From: Flavobacteriaceae bacterium
Lineage (GTDB): Bacteria; Bacteroidota; Bacteroidia; Flavobacteriales; Flavobacteriaceae
Direction of reading: 5' to 3'
Assembly (NCBI GenBank): GCA_947472705.1
Contig: CANJDA010000111.1
Span: forward strand, 1 to 7,257
DNA: 7,257 bases
Part shown: in pieces, positions 1-5,485 of the stretch
Position numbering within the stretch: the stretch's first letter is position 1
How the letters are laid out: each line of letters starts with the position of its first letter
Notes under the pieces: generated by a model
Databases searched by the model: none
Seen by the model: only the letters and a program-made list of their open reading frames with translations
What the model was told of the DNA's origin: nothing
Program-made: the position numbers and the translations under genes

Positions 1-2
1 AT

Positions 3-908
3 AAATTGTTTTATGCAATCTTATGCTTCACAGTTATTACAATGTCATTTGCCCAAGGCAAAAAATCAATTACAATACCTAAAAAAGATTCAATTGATAA
101 TATAATTATGACTTGGAACAAGAACACTCCAGAATCTGAAATGAATGATGATATTAAAGCATTAAGTGAACATGGAGTAACCATTTCTTATTCGGATGTA
201 AAGCGAAATGACAAAGGAGAAATTACCGCTATAAAAGTCAACTACTTGGATAAAAACGGTAGCAATGGAAGTTTGTCCTTAAATAACCAAAAACCTATCA
301 ATACTATTAAATTTTACAAACAAGATGATGAAGTAGGATTTGGTGAACCTAGTAATTCCGATTTTATGTCTGGAAATGCCTGGGCAAATGGTTTCAATCA
401 AAATGAAATGATGCAAGGATTTCAGTTTAATGATGATAAAGACAATTTACCGGGGCAACAGTATCATTTTGAATTCCCAAACGGAAACTCATTTAGACAA
501 TACAGTTCCAAGGTAATTATTAAAAAAGAAGGTAAAAAACCTCTAGTAATTGAGAACGGAAATGTAGTTGAAGGTGGCGATGATTTTTCTAAAGAAGAAT
601 TAGAAGATATAAAAAATAATAACAAAGTAGAATTGTATAGCAGAACAGAAATTCCAGACTTTAATAGTAACGGTTATGGCGATATAGCAGAGCAAATGAA
701 AAAAATGCAAGAGCAAATTGACCAAATGATGTCACAGCAATCCTTTAATGAACCTAAGAATTTATCCAAGGAGAAAAAAGAAAGCGATAATGCAAAAGAA
801 GAAATGCTTAACGCTAAAGAAGAAATGAAGAAAGCAAAGGAGGAAATGGAAAAGGCAAAGAAAGAATTAGAGAAAGCTAAGTCAACTTTAAAAACACAAA
901 AGGCGTAA
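3..908 (+). CDS. Secreted protein with M56/BlaR1-associated periplasmic-type domain and C-terminal coiled coil (5' end probably outside the window)
   Basis: The frame is open to the left edge. The first possible start is a TTG at position 6, but the hydrophobic stretch there (LFYAILCFTVITMSFA) lacks the basic N-terminus of a signal peptide, so the true start is probably a few codons upstream. Numbering from the TTG, cleavage is plausible after SFA near residue 16, giving a periplasmic or secreted protein. Residues about 50-105 (GVTISYSDVKRNDKGEITAI, then KPINTIKFYK) resemble, from memory, the region that follows the membrane peptidase domain of BlaR1/M56-like proteins in Flavobacteriaceae; here there is no peptidase domain. 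A Met/Gln/Gly/Asn-rich middle follows. Residues 225-295 are predicted coiled coil, ending in near-perfect heptads beginning AKEEM with Ala every seven residues (263, 270, 277, 284, 291). Function is unknown; a partner of an upstream M56 sensor is only a guess. Confidence 0.8.
   Translation, partial: KLFYAILCFTVITMSFAQGKKSITIPKKDSIDNIIMTWNKNTPESEMNDDIKALSEHGVTISYSDVKRNDKGEITAIKVNYLDKNGSNGSLSLNNQKPINTIKFYKQDDEVGFGEPSNSDFMSGNAWANGFNQNEMMQGFQFNDDKDNLPGQQYHFEFPNGNSFRQYSSKVIIKKEGKKPLVIENGNVVEGGDDFSKEELEDIKNNNKVELYSRTEIPDFNSNGYGDIAEQMKKMQEQIDQMMSQQSFNEPKNLSKEKKESDNAKEEMLNAKEEMKKAKEEMEKAKKELEKAKSTLKTQKA
792..881 (+). repeat. 21-bp tandem repeat encoding coiled-coil heptads
   Basis: Just over four in-frame 21-base units encode the heptad A-K-[EK]-E-[ML]-x-[KN], giving a charged single-helix or coiled-coil tail. 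The units differ at several silent and non-silent positions, so this is an old, selected repeat rather than a fresh slippage product. Confidence 0.75.
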
Positions 909-910
909 TA

Positions 911-943
911 AAAAAGACCACTATTTTCAGTGGTCTTTTTTTT
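911..943 (+). terminator. Intrinsic terminator after the coiled-coil protein gene
   Basis: The inverted repeat GACCACT (916-922) / AGTGGTC (929-935) has a 6-base loop and is flanked by an A-run on the left and eight Ts on the right. It starts three bases after the stop codon. The A-run means it could also work on the minus strand, but no minus-strand gene faces it. Confidence 0.9.
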
Positions 944-951
944 ATATTTAC
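943..951 (+). promoter_or_regulatory. Possible -7 element for the small gene at 966
   Basis: TATATTTAC matches the Bacteroidota -7 consensus TAnnTTTG with one mismatch (A for G). It directly follows the terminator T-run and lies 14 bases before the ATG. No TTG is present at the expected -33 position, so this is a weak call. Confidence 0.3.
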
Positions 952-965
952 ACAAACGAATCAAA

Positions 966-1109
966 ATGTATAAACTTTTAGCTCAACTCAATAAGTTACT
1001 ATTACCTAGTTTTACTAAACAACATTTGGATTTAGCTAAAGCTAAAAAATGGCAAATGGCAATAATTGGATGGCGCTACTATGTCACTACTAGAGCTTTA
1101 GATAACTAA
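966..1109 (+). CDS. Conserved-looking 47-residue basic small protein
   Basis: An ATG at 966 opens a 47-codon frame ending in TAA. The product begins MYKLLAQLNKLLLPSFT, continues with a Lys/Ala-rich stretch (LDLAKAKKWQMA) and ends IIGWRYYVTTRALDN. It is basic, with an amphipathic N-terminal helix and an aromatic-rich C-terminus (W33, W40, Y42, Y43 region), and it is not repetitive or low-complexity, which supports real coding. It fills the space between a terminator and a tRNA gene and has a possible -7 box upstream. From memory, Flavobacteriaceae genomes carry very similar proteins of about 50 residues, sometimes labelled 'SsrA-binding protein'. It is far too short to be SmpB (about 150 residues), so I would not transfer that name. 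Function unknown. No signal peptide is visible, so it is probably cytoplasmic. Confidence 0.75.
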   Translation: MYKLLAQLNKLLLPSFTKQHLDLAKAKKWQMAIIGWRYYVTTRALDN

Positions 1110-1128
1110 TTGTTTTTTTAGTTATTTT
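1102..1128 (+). terminator. Weak AT-rich terminator overlapping the stop of the 47-codon gene
   Basis: ATAACTAA (1102-1109) pairs with TTAGTTAT (1118-1125), followed by TTT. The 8-bp stem has only one G-C pair, so it is of doubtful strength. Its position over the stop codon is the main argument for it. Confidence 0.35.
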
Positions 1129-1133
1129 ACCAT

Positions 1134-1164
1134 TTGCATATTACACATTTATCCCTATATTTGC
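1134..1164 (+). promoter_or_regulatory. Bacteroidota-type promoter of the tRNA-Arg gene
   Basis: TTG at 1134-1136 (within CATTTGC), exactly 19 bases, then TATATTTGC at 1156-1164. This is a full match to the TTG-N19-TAnnTTTG promoter recognised by the primary sigma factor of Bacteroidota. Transcription would start about 1167-1170, leaving a leader of only a few bases before the mature tRNA 5' end at 1176. Confidence 0.8.
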
Positions 1165-1175
1165 ACCCACAAAAA

Positions 1176-1249
1176 GGCCTCGTGGCGCAACTGAATAGCG
1201 CATCTGATTACGGCTCAGAAGGTTACTGGTTTGAATCCAGTCGAGGTCA
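1176..1249 (+). tRNA. tRNA-Arg (anticodon ACG)
   Basis: All 74 bases fold as a canonical cloverleaf. The acceptor stem is GGCCTCG with CGAGGTC (one G2-T71 wobble), the D stem GCGC/GCGC, the anticodon stem TCTGA/TCAGA around loop TTACGGC, the variable loop AGGTT, and the T stem ACTGG/CCAGT around TTTGAAT. The discriminator is A1249 and the CCA end is not encoded (CAAC follows). The anticodon ACG is at 1210-1212. In bacteria A34 of this tRNA is normally converted to inosine by TadA, so one tRNA reads CGU, CGC and CGA. It has its own promoter and terminator, so it is a single-gene unit. Confidence 0.97.
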
Positions 1250-1283
1250 CAACTTATTACTGGAATTTAATTTCCAATACTAC

Positions 1284-1310
1284 AAAACCCTAGTTTTACT
1301 AGGGTTTTTT
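1284..1310 (+). terminator. Intrinsic terminator of the tRNA-Arg unit
   Basis: CCCTAG (1288-1293) and CTAGGG (1299-1304), extended by A-T pairs to a 10-bp stem with loop TTTTA, are followed by a T-run. A smaller hairpin, TGGAA/TTCCA (1261-1276), sits between the tRNA and this terminator in the trailer that would be removed during 3' processing. Confidence 0.9.
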
Positions 1311-1513
1311 CGTTTCATAAAATGAATATAATTTAATGTTGATACTAATTATTAATACCATGCATTTTATCAGAGATTTAATTTTATTTTATCGACGAAC
1401 GTACTGCTACAAGTGATTTAAAGAGTTTTTTTTCCGTTAAACGATTTTTAAATTATAGTAATTAAATAGTTGATAGCTTTGGATTAATTATTAAATACCA
1501 CATACACTATTTT
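1311..1513. other. Intergenic region upstream of the 125-residue protein gene
   Basis: Very AT-rich, with no convincing gene. It holds an 18-codon frame (1360-1416, +) that I do not trust. It also holds two near-copies of TAATTATTAATACCA, at 1345-1360 and 1484-1500, the second with one extra A. The second copy lies just before the next start codon and just after the candidate -7 box. Confidence 0.5.
1474..1482 (+). promoter_or_regulatory. Candidate -7 element for the gene at 1514
   Basis: TAGCTTTGG matches TAnnTTTG exactly and lies 32 bases before the ATG. No TTG is present at the expected -33 distance, so the promoter is either weak or helped by an activator. Confidence 0.4.
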
Positions 1514-1891
1514 ATGAAAGATATATTCAATCCTATATACAGACAAGACTACTTAGAAGGTTACTCAGTAGGTTTAGATCCCTATTCAAAGTTAATAACA
1601 ATAGATAATAATGAAGCTTATATTGATGGTTTTCATCAAGGAAGATTAAATTATGAAAGCATGAATGGAAATGTTCAATTTGGCATTCCACAACTTATAG
1701 TAACCAATAAAGTATTAGAAGATTTTCTCTTGGCAGGCATGCTTGGAATGAGTATTAATGCAGATGGCTATACTCCTATTCAAATTGATGTTATTGAGAA
1801 ATGGTATCAAAGTGGTGTTGAAAAATATGACGCAAATCAAAGTATCTATTTGCTAGCCATATTAGAACAAAACGGAATCGAAATAATATAA
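1514..1891 (+). CDS. Hypothetical 125-residue protein with an internal Y-x-x-G-[YF]-x-x-G repeat
   Basis: Complete frame from ATG to TAA with a strong terminator 33 bases after the stop. I do not recognise the family. There is no signal peptide and no membrane segment, so it is probably a soluble cytoplasmic protein, and it is acidic. Two similar segments, YLEGYSVGLDPYSK (13-26) and YIDGFHQGRLNYES (36-49), share Y-[IL]-[DE]-G-[YF]-x2-G-x3-Y and lie 23 residues apart, suggesting a duplicated structural element. The rest (about 64-125) looks helical, with a hydrophobic segment VLEDFLLAGMLGMSI and the end YLLAILEQNGIEII. It stands alone: tRNA upstream on the same strand and a convergent peroxidase gene downstream, so context gives no hint of function. 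Confidence 0.85.
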   Translation: MKDIFNPIYRQDYLEGYSVGLDPYSKLITIDNNEAYIDGFHQGRLNYESMNGNVQFGIPQLIVTNKVLEDFLLAGMLGMSINADGYTPIQIDVIEKWYQSGVEKYDANQSIYLLAILEQNGIEII

Positions 1892-1923
1892 TTTCTACAA
1901 ATCGACTAACCCGTCAACTGTAG

Positions 1924-1953
1924 AACCTGATGAGCAATCATCAGGTTTTTTTT
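1924..1953 (+). terminator. Strong intrinsic terminator after the 125-residue protein gene
   Basis: A perfect 10-bp stem, AACCTGATGA (1924-1933) / TCATCAGGTT (1938-1947), is closed by the GNRA-type tetraloop GCAA and followed by Ts to 1953. In the minus direction there is no T-run, so it serves the plus-strand gene and not clearly the convergent peroxidase gene. Confidence 0.92.
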
Positions 1954-1961
1954 GTTACTAT

Positions 1962-2564
1962 TTAATTCCCATTAATCCACCCAACAATTGCGGTATCAGT
2001 TGGCAATACTCTTGGTGATAGCACTTTAACCAATTCTCCGTTTTCATTAATTAAATATTTCTGAAAATTCCATTCCACTTCACTGTCTTGCAAACCATTT
2101 TTACTTTTTTGAGTCAAAAATTGATATACTTCATGTTTGTCCGCACCTTTTACAGATATCTTGCTCATCATTGGAAAAGTTACACCATAATTCATTTCAC
2201 AAAATTTGGCTATTTGCTCATTACTTCCAGGTTCTTGAGCACCAAAATTATTAGCTGGAAATCCTACTATAACAAAATTCTTGTCTTTGTATTTTTCATA
2301 TATCGATTCTAAATCTTTGTATTGAGGCGTCAATCCACATTCTGAAGCGGTATTTACAATTAAAATTTTCTTTCCTTTTAAGCTCGAAAAATCAAATATT
2401 TTCCCATATAAATCGGTAACCTTAAACTGGTAAATCGTTTCTTTTGTAGTTTGTACAATCATTTTAGTATTATTTTCTGAGGTTGTTGTAACCATTTTAG
2501 TTTGTGCATTAAATTGGTAACTCCAAAATAGCATCACACTGCAAGTCAATAAAAATTTCTTCAT
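1962..2564 (-). CDS. Exported glutathione peroxidase family protein (thioredoxin-type thiol peroxidase)
   Basis: The 200-residue product has a signal peptide (MKKFLLTCSVMLFWSYQFNA, cleavage likely before Q21; no clear lipobox) and a linker to about residue 45. The rest is a thioredoxin-fold GPx domain. It contains the peroxidatic site NTASECGLT with Cys76 (Cys, not selenocysteine), the second loop FPANNFGAQEPG (102-113), FC at Cys122, and WNFQKYLI with Trp165-Asn166. In the family these reduce H2O2 and organic hydroperoxides, and non-animal members usually recycle through thioredoxin via a second Cys. Cys122 (in FCEMNYGVTFP) is at that resolving position, while the Cys and Gln of the usual FPCNQF are Ala104 and Asn106. 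The signal peptide puts it in the periplasm, so a periplasmic thioredoxin-like reductant is inferred. Transcribed alone; a minus-strand terminator lies upstream at 2632-2670, so its promoter must lie in 2565-2631, where I see no clean consensus. Confidence 0.93.
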   Translation of the reverse strand: MKKFLLTCSVMLFWSYQFNAQTKMVTTTSENNTKMIVQTTKETIYQFKVTDLYGKIFDFSSLKGKKILIVNTASECGLTPQYKDLESIYEKYKDKNFVIVGFPANNFGAQEPGSNEQIAKFCEMNYGVTFPMMSKISVKGADKHEVYQFLTQKSKNGLQDSEVEWNFQKYLINENGELVKVLSPRVLPTDTAIVGWINGN

Positions 2565-2893
2565 ATATATTTTTTTATAAAATTAAACATTATCCAACAG
2601 TTTGATGTTATACATTTCATAATTTTTATTGCAAAAAAAGGGCTCAATGATTTTAAAACCATTGAGCCCTCCAACAAAACATGATAGAAATAATTTCTAC
2701 CAACCAAAACAAAATGAAACAATCTCATAGCAGATTCTTCCCCCTAAACTATAATGGTAACAAGTTAAAATATATTACCCCTAACTCATTATGAAGTATT
2801 TAACACAACTAAATTCAAAAATTATCTCCTACCCATTTAGATACCATATAAAAAAATGTTGCCCTAAAGCGACTTTATTTAAACTATGTAAAT
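2565..2893. other. 329-base gap between the peroxidase gene and the carbonic anhydrase gene
   Basis: Contains a strong minus-strand terminator (2632-2670) 223 bases past the carbonic anhydrase stop codon. The DNA between them (2671-2893) would be transcribed as a long 3' tail or a separate small RNA. It carries a hairpin GGTAAC/ATTACC (2756-2779 area), a short palindrome TAGAAATAATTTCTA (2685-2699), and two related segments flanking that palindrome, CCAACAAAACATGA (2671-2684) and CCAACCAAAACAAAATGA (2700-2717). No protein frame here is persuasive. Confidence 0.6.
2632..2670 (-). terminator. Strong minus-strand intrinsic terminator
   Basis: A perfect 11-bp inverted repeat, AGGGCTCAATG (2639-2649) / CATTGAGCCCT (2660-2670), has a 10-base loop. 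Read on the minus strand it is followed by seven Ts (2638-2632 side); on the plus strand no T-run follows. It therefore ends transcripts coming from the carbonic anhydrase side, or a small RNA starting in the gap. Confidence 0.9.
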
Positions 2894-3529
2894 TTATTGA
2901 TGGAGAATTTCTTTTAAAAAAGCAACTTCACCTGTTTCAACATCATAATAGCCGCCAACAAAACCGATTTCTCCCTTATTAAACATTTCTTTTAAAACAT
3001 CACTGCGTTTCAAAATATCATTCATGGTATGGATAACATTAAAATGAGCCACTTCTTCTACAAATTCAGGCGTTACTTCAGTTTCATTTCTCTTTGCAGT
3101 CACTTCATATACAGCTGGTTTAATTTTGTCCAACAATCCTGTAAGATGTCCCATTTTGACATCTTTACATGCTCCGTTAATGGCGCCACATTTGCTGTGC
3201 CCAAGTACTACTACTAATTTAGAACCTGCCACTTTACAGGCAAATTCCATACTACCCATGATGTCTTCATTAACTATATTTCCAGCAATTCTAACGCTGA
3301 AAATATCGCCAAGACCTTGGTCAAATATCAACTCCGCTGATGTCCTCGAATCAATGCAACTTAAAATAATGGCAAAAGGCCATTGTCCATTTTTAGTATC
3401 ATTTACTTGTTCTAAAAGATTTCGGTTTACTTTTAGATTATTCATAAATCGCTTGTTTCCTTCTTTTAAAAACTGTAACGCTTTATAAGGAGTTAAAGAT
3501 GATTGTGTTTCTAATGTATGTGCTTTCAT
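2894..3529 (-). CDS. Beta-class carbonic anhydrase
   Basis: The 211-residue protein catalyses CO2 + H2O = HCO3- + H+. The zinc site is complete: Cys58 in SCIDSRTS, and His111 and Cys114 in LGHSKCGA. The Asp60-Arg62 dyad that controls water/Asp exchange at the zinc is also present. Length is normal for bacterial beta enzymes. No signal peptide is seen (MKAHTLETQSSLTPYKALQF), so it is cytoplasmic. It is the second gene of an operon: its ATG lies 8 bases after the stop of the SulP transporter gene, and the gap plus the transporter stop form an A-rich stretch (AAATAAAAAAAAAATG) that may serve as the translation signal in place of a Shine-Dalgarno sequence. Pairing with SulP suggests it equilibrates imported bicarbonate with CO2 for carboxylases or pH balance; that role is inferred. 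The next strong terminator is 223 bases downstream. Confidence 0.96.
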   Translation of the reverse strand: MKAHTLETQSSLTPYKALQFLKEGNKRFMNNLKVNRNLLEQVNDTKNGQWPFAIILSCIDSRTSAELIFDQGLGDIFSVRIAGNIVNEDIMGSMEFACKVAGSKLVVVLGHSKCGAINGACKDVKMGHLTGLLDKIKPAVYEVTAKRNETEVTPEFVEEVAHFNVIHTMNDILKRSDVLKEMFNKGEIGFVGGYYDVETGEVAFLKEILHQ

Positions 3530-3537
3530 TTTTTTTT

Positions 3538-5133
3538 TTATTTATGTTGTACAAAAACGTGTTTTTCTTCTTCGCCTGTATTCACTAAATCATAAGCTTT
3601 TTTGAATCCAACTAATTTAACTTTTATATTTTCTTCTTTGGCTCTAATTTTTTTGAATTCTTTAATCAAATCCAATACATCGTGAGCGATGTATACGGTA
3701 TCAGAGGCATTGATAATGACTTTCGAATTTTCAGGAATAGTATTTAAAGTAGTTTTGATGGCAGCTTTATTTAGAAAAGAAACTTCTTGTGCCAAATCAA
3801 TGTGAATGACATCACCATCTTTATATTCTTCTTTTCTAAAAAGATAGGCACGTTGCATATTTCCTTTCAAAACAAAAATAATACTGATAATCATTCCAAG
3901 GGCGACACCTTTTAGCAAATCAGTAAAAACCACTGCAACAAAAGTAGCCATAAAAGGTATGAATTGGTATTTGCCTTTTTCCCAAAAATGCTTGATAATT
4001 TTAGGATTTGCTAACTTGTAACCTACGAGTAATAAAACTGCAGCCAAAGTTGCCAATGGAATTTTATTCAATAGCAGCGGAATTACTAACACACTAATAA
4101 GTAACATTATTCCATGAATAATAGAAGACATTTTTGATTTAGCCCCAGCTGCATTATTAGCTGTAGTTCTTACTACTACAGAAGTCATTGGCAAACCACC
4201 TAAAAGAGCACTGATTATGTTACCAATCCCTTGCGCTTTTAGTTCGACATTAGTGTTGGTATATCTTTTTTGTATATCCATCCTATCAGCAGCTTCTATA
4301 CATAGTAATGTTTCAATTGAAGCTACTACTGCTATTGTAACAGCCAAAACCCACACTTTTACATTAGTTATGGCTGAAAAATCAGGTGTTATCAATATAC
4401 TTTTAAATTCATCTAATGAAGTAGGAACTGGCAAACTAACTAAATGCTCCTTGGTTATTGCAAATGAACTTCCAGATTGTATAAAAAACTCATTCAGTAA
4501 TACGCTAACAATTACGGCAATTAATGCAGCTGGAATTAATTTAAGTCGTTTCAGAAACTCAATTTTATTCCAAGCAATTAATATGAATAATGATATAATA
4601 GTAATGAATATAGATCCTAATTGCACATGATTTAAAATCGAAAACAATTCGGAAAAGGTGTTCTGTCCATCTGGTTGGAAAAAGCCCATATCTCCTTCAT
4701 AATCGGGATCATAACCAAAAGCATGAGGAATTTGTTTGAAGAAAATAATTACTCCAATACCCGCGAGCATTCCTTCAATTACATTAGTAGGAAAATAATT
4801 GGATATAGATCCCGCTTTAATAAATCCTAGCAACAATTGCATTATTCCGGCCAATAAGACTGCTAAAAGGAAAATATCAAAAGCACCTAAATCTGTAATC
4901 GCAGTTAATACTATAGCAGCTAATCCTGCCGCTGGACCAGAGACACTGAGGTGGGATTGGCTTAAATAACCTACTACAATTCCACCAACAATTCCGGAAA
5001 AAATTCCGGAAAAAAGCGGTGCTCCGCTGGCCAAAGCAATGCCTAAACATAGAGGCAATGCTACAAGGAAAACCACTAAACCTGAAGCAAAATCAGATTT
5101 AAGGTTTGCCAAAAGATTGATTTTTTTTGTCAT
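3538..5133 (-). CDS. SulP family anion transporter with C-terminal STAS domain, probable bicarbonate transporter
   Basis: This 531-residue inner-membrane protein has the SulP (SLC26-like) architecture. A short cytoplasmic N-terminus leads to hydrophobic segments from about residue 15 to 425, including the conserved VSGPAAGLAAI (64-74) and the signature GGLPMTSVVVRTTANNAAGA (312-331). A C-terminal STAS domain spans about 438-512. SulP proteins carry sulfate, bicarbonate, or dicarboxylates, and substrate cannot be read from the sequence alone. The carbonic anhydrase gene 8 bases downstream argues for HCO3-, as in the BicA-type transporters and the SulP/carbonic anhydrase pairs known in bacteria including marine Flavobacteria. 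In STAS, the loop that holds the Asp-Ser/Thr phosphosite in anti-sigma antagonists reads IAHDVLDLI here, with Asp485 at the usual Ser/Thr place. No clean promoter consensus is seen; a candidate TTG lies upstream in 5162-5175. Confidence 0.93.
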   Translation of the reverse strand: MTKKINLLANLKSDFASGLVVFLVALPLCLGIALASGAPLFSGIFSGIVGGIVVGYLSQSHLSVSGPAAGLAAIVLTAITDLGAFDIFLLAVLLAGIMQLLLGFIKAGSISNYFPTNVIEGMLAGIGVIIFFKQIPHAFGYDPDYEGDMGFFQPDGQNTFSELFSILNHVQLGSIFITIISLFILIAWNKIEFLKRLKLIPAALIAVIVSVLLNEFFIQSGSSFAITKEHLVSLPVPTSLDEFKSILITPDFSAITNVKVWVLAVTIAVVASIETLLCIEAADRMDIQKRYTNTNVELKAQGIGNIISALLGGLPMTSVVVRTTANNAAGAKSKMSSIIHGIMLLISVLVIPLLLNKIPLATLAAVLLLVGYKLANPKIIKHFWEKGKYQFIPFMATFVAVVFTDLLKGVALGMIISIIFVLKGNMQRAYLFRKEEYKDGDVIHIDLAQEVSFLNKAAIKTTLNTIPENSKVIINASDTVYIAHDVLDLIKEFKKIRAKEENIKVKLVGFKKAYDLVNTGEEEKHVFVQHK

Positions 5134-5161
5134 ACCTATAAATTAATTTAATACATTAAAG

Positions 5162-5179
5162 ACTTTGCAAGAGCAAAGT
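5162..5179 (-). terminator. Hairpin between the small membrane protein gene and sulP
   Basis: A perfect 7-bp stem, ACTTTGC (5162-5168) / GCAAAGT (5173-5179), with loop AAGA sits 15 bases past the stop of the small gene. On the minus strand only CTTTAAT follows, a poor T-tract. It may be a leaky terminator, so some transcripts could continue into sulP, or a structure in the sulP leader. Confidence 0.45.
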
Positions 5180-5194
5180 GAATTGGAAAATGCA

Positions 5195-5482
5195 TTAAAT
5201 GAATTCAGGCGGAGGTGAAAATATTACTGCAAAAACATTATCATGTTTCGATAAGTTTTCAAATATTATTTTGTTATTTATTTTATAATTCCAATTAAGA
5301 AATTCAAGTGAAATAGATTCGTTGAGATTGGCTTTTATTTCTTTTAAATCTTTATTGGTTTCTTCTTCTGAACAATTGAAGAGTACAGAAACATCGGAGT
5401 TCTTTTCTATCAAAGTCACTATTGTTGGCGCTGAAAGAAAAGCTACAAAAAAGAATAACAATAAAGCCGAAGTTAATTTCAT
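5195..5482 (-). CDS. Small membrane-anchored or exported protein of unknown function (95 residues)
   Basis: I choose the ATG at 5482 (MKLTSALLLFFFVAFLS) over the in-frame ATG at 5503. The longer start would put six extra residues before a normal signal/anchor sequence, and its codons coincide with a promoter -7 box. Residues about 3-25 are a single hydrophobic segment (SALLLFFFVAFLSAPTIVTL), either an N-terminal anchor or a signal peptide with a possible cut near SAP. The rest is a short hydrophilic domain, acidic in its centre (NCSEEETNKDLKEIKANLNE), ending in IFSPPPEFI. One Cys (37 in this numbering) is present. I cannot assign a family. It is divergent from oxyR and lies upstream of the sulP operon on the same strand with a weak hairpin between, so partial co-transcription with sulP is possible. 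Confidence 0.8.
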   Translation of the reverse strand: MKLTSALLLFFFVAFLSAPTIVTLIEKNSDVSVLFNCSEEETNKDLKEIKANLNESISLEFLNWNYKINNKIIFENLSKHDNVFAVIFSPPPEFI

Positions 5483-5485
5483 ATG

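Noticed and set aside
674..964. Minus-strand open frame of 96 codons antisense to the coiled-coil region
   Set aside because: Its Ser/Phe-rich low-complexity product is the mirror of the heptad repeat on the other strand, and it would run through the terminator at 911-943.
966..1109. Calling the 47-residue protein SmpB (SsrA-binding protein)
   Set aside because: SmpB is about three times longer with an OB fold; only a remembered database label suggests the link.
1134..1325. Plus-strand open frame across the tRNA-Arg gene
   Set aside because: It is read straight through a perfect tRNA cloverleaf and its terminator, so it is not coding.
1360..1416. 18-codon frame (MHFIRDLILFYRRTYCYK)
   Set aside because: Too short to judge, with no promoter or conservation evidence; kept only as a note in the repeat finding.
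2564..2734. Minus-strand 55-codon frame running through the 2632-2670 terminator
   Set aside because: It would have to be read through a strong hairpin and T-run; the frame stays open only because the DNA is T-rich.
2791..2982. Plus-strand 63-codon frame in the gap
   Set aside because: Its second half is antisense to the conserved C-terminus of the carbonic anhydrase gene, and its composition is not protein-like.
3126..3488. Plus-strand 120-codon frame antisense to the carbonic anhydrase gene
   Set aside because: The minus strand encodes a clear enzyme with all zinc ligands here; this frame is its shadow.
4217..4630. Plus-strand 137-codon frame antisense to the SulP gene
   Set aside because: Opposite a well-conserved transporter; its hydrophobic appearance comes from the complement of membrane-segment codons.
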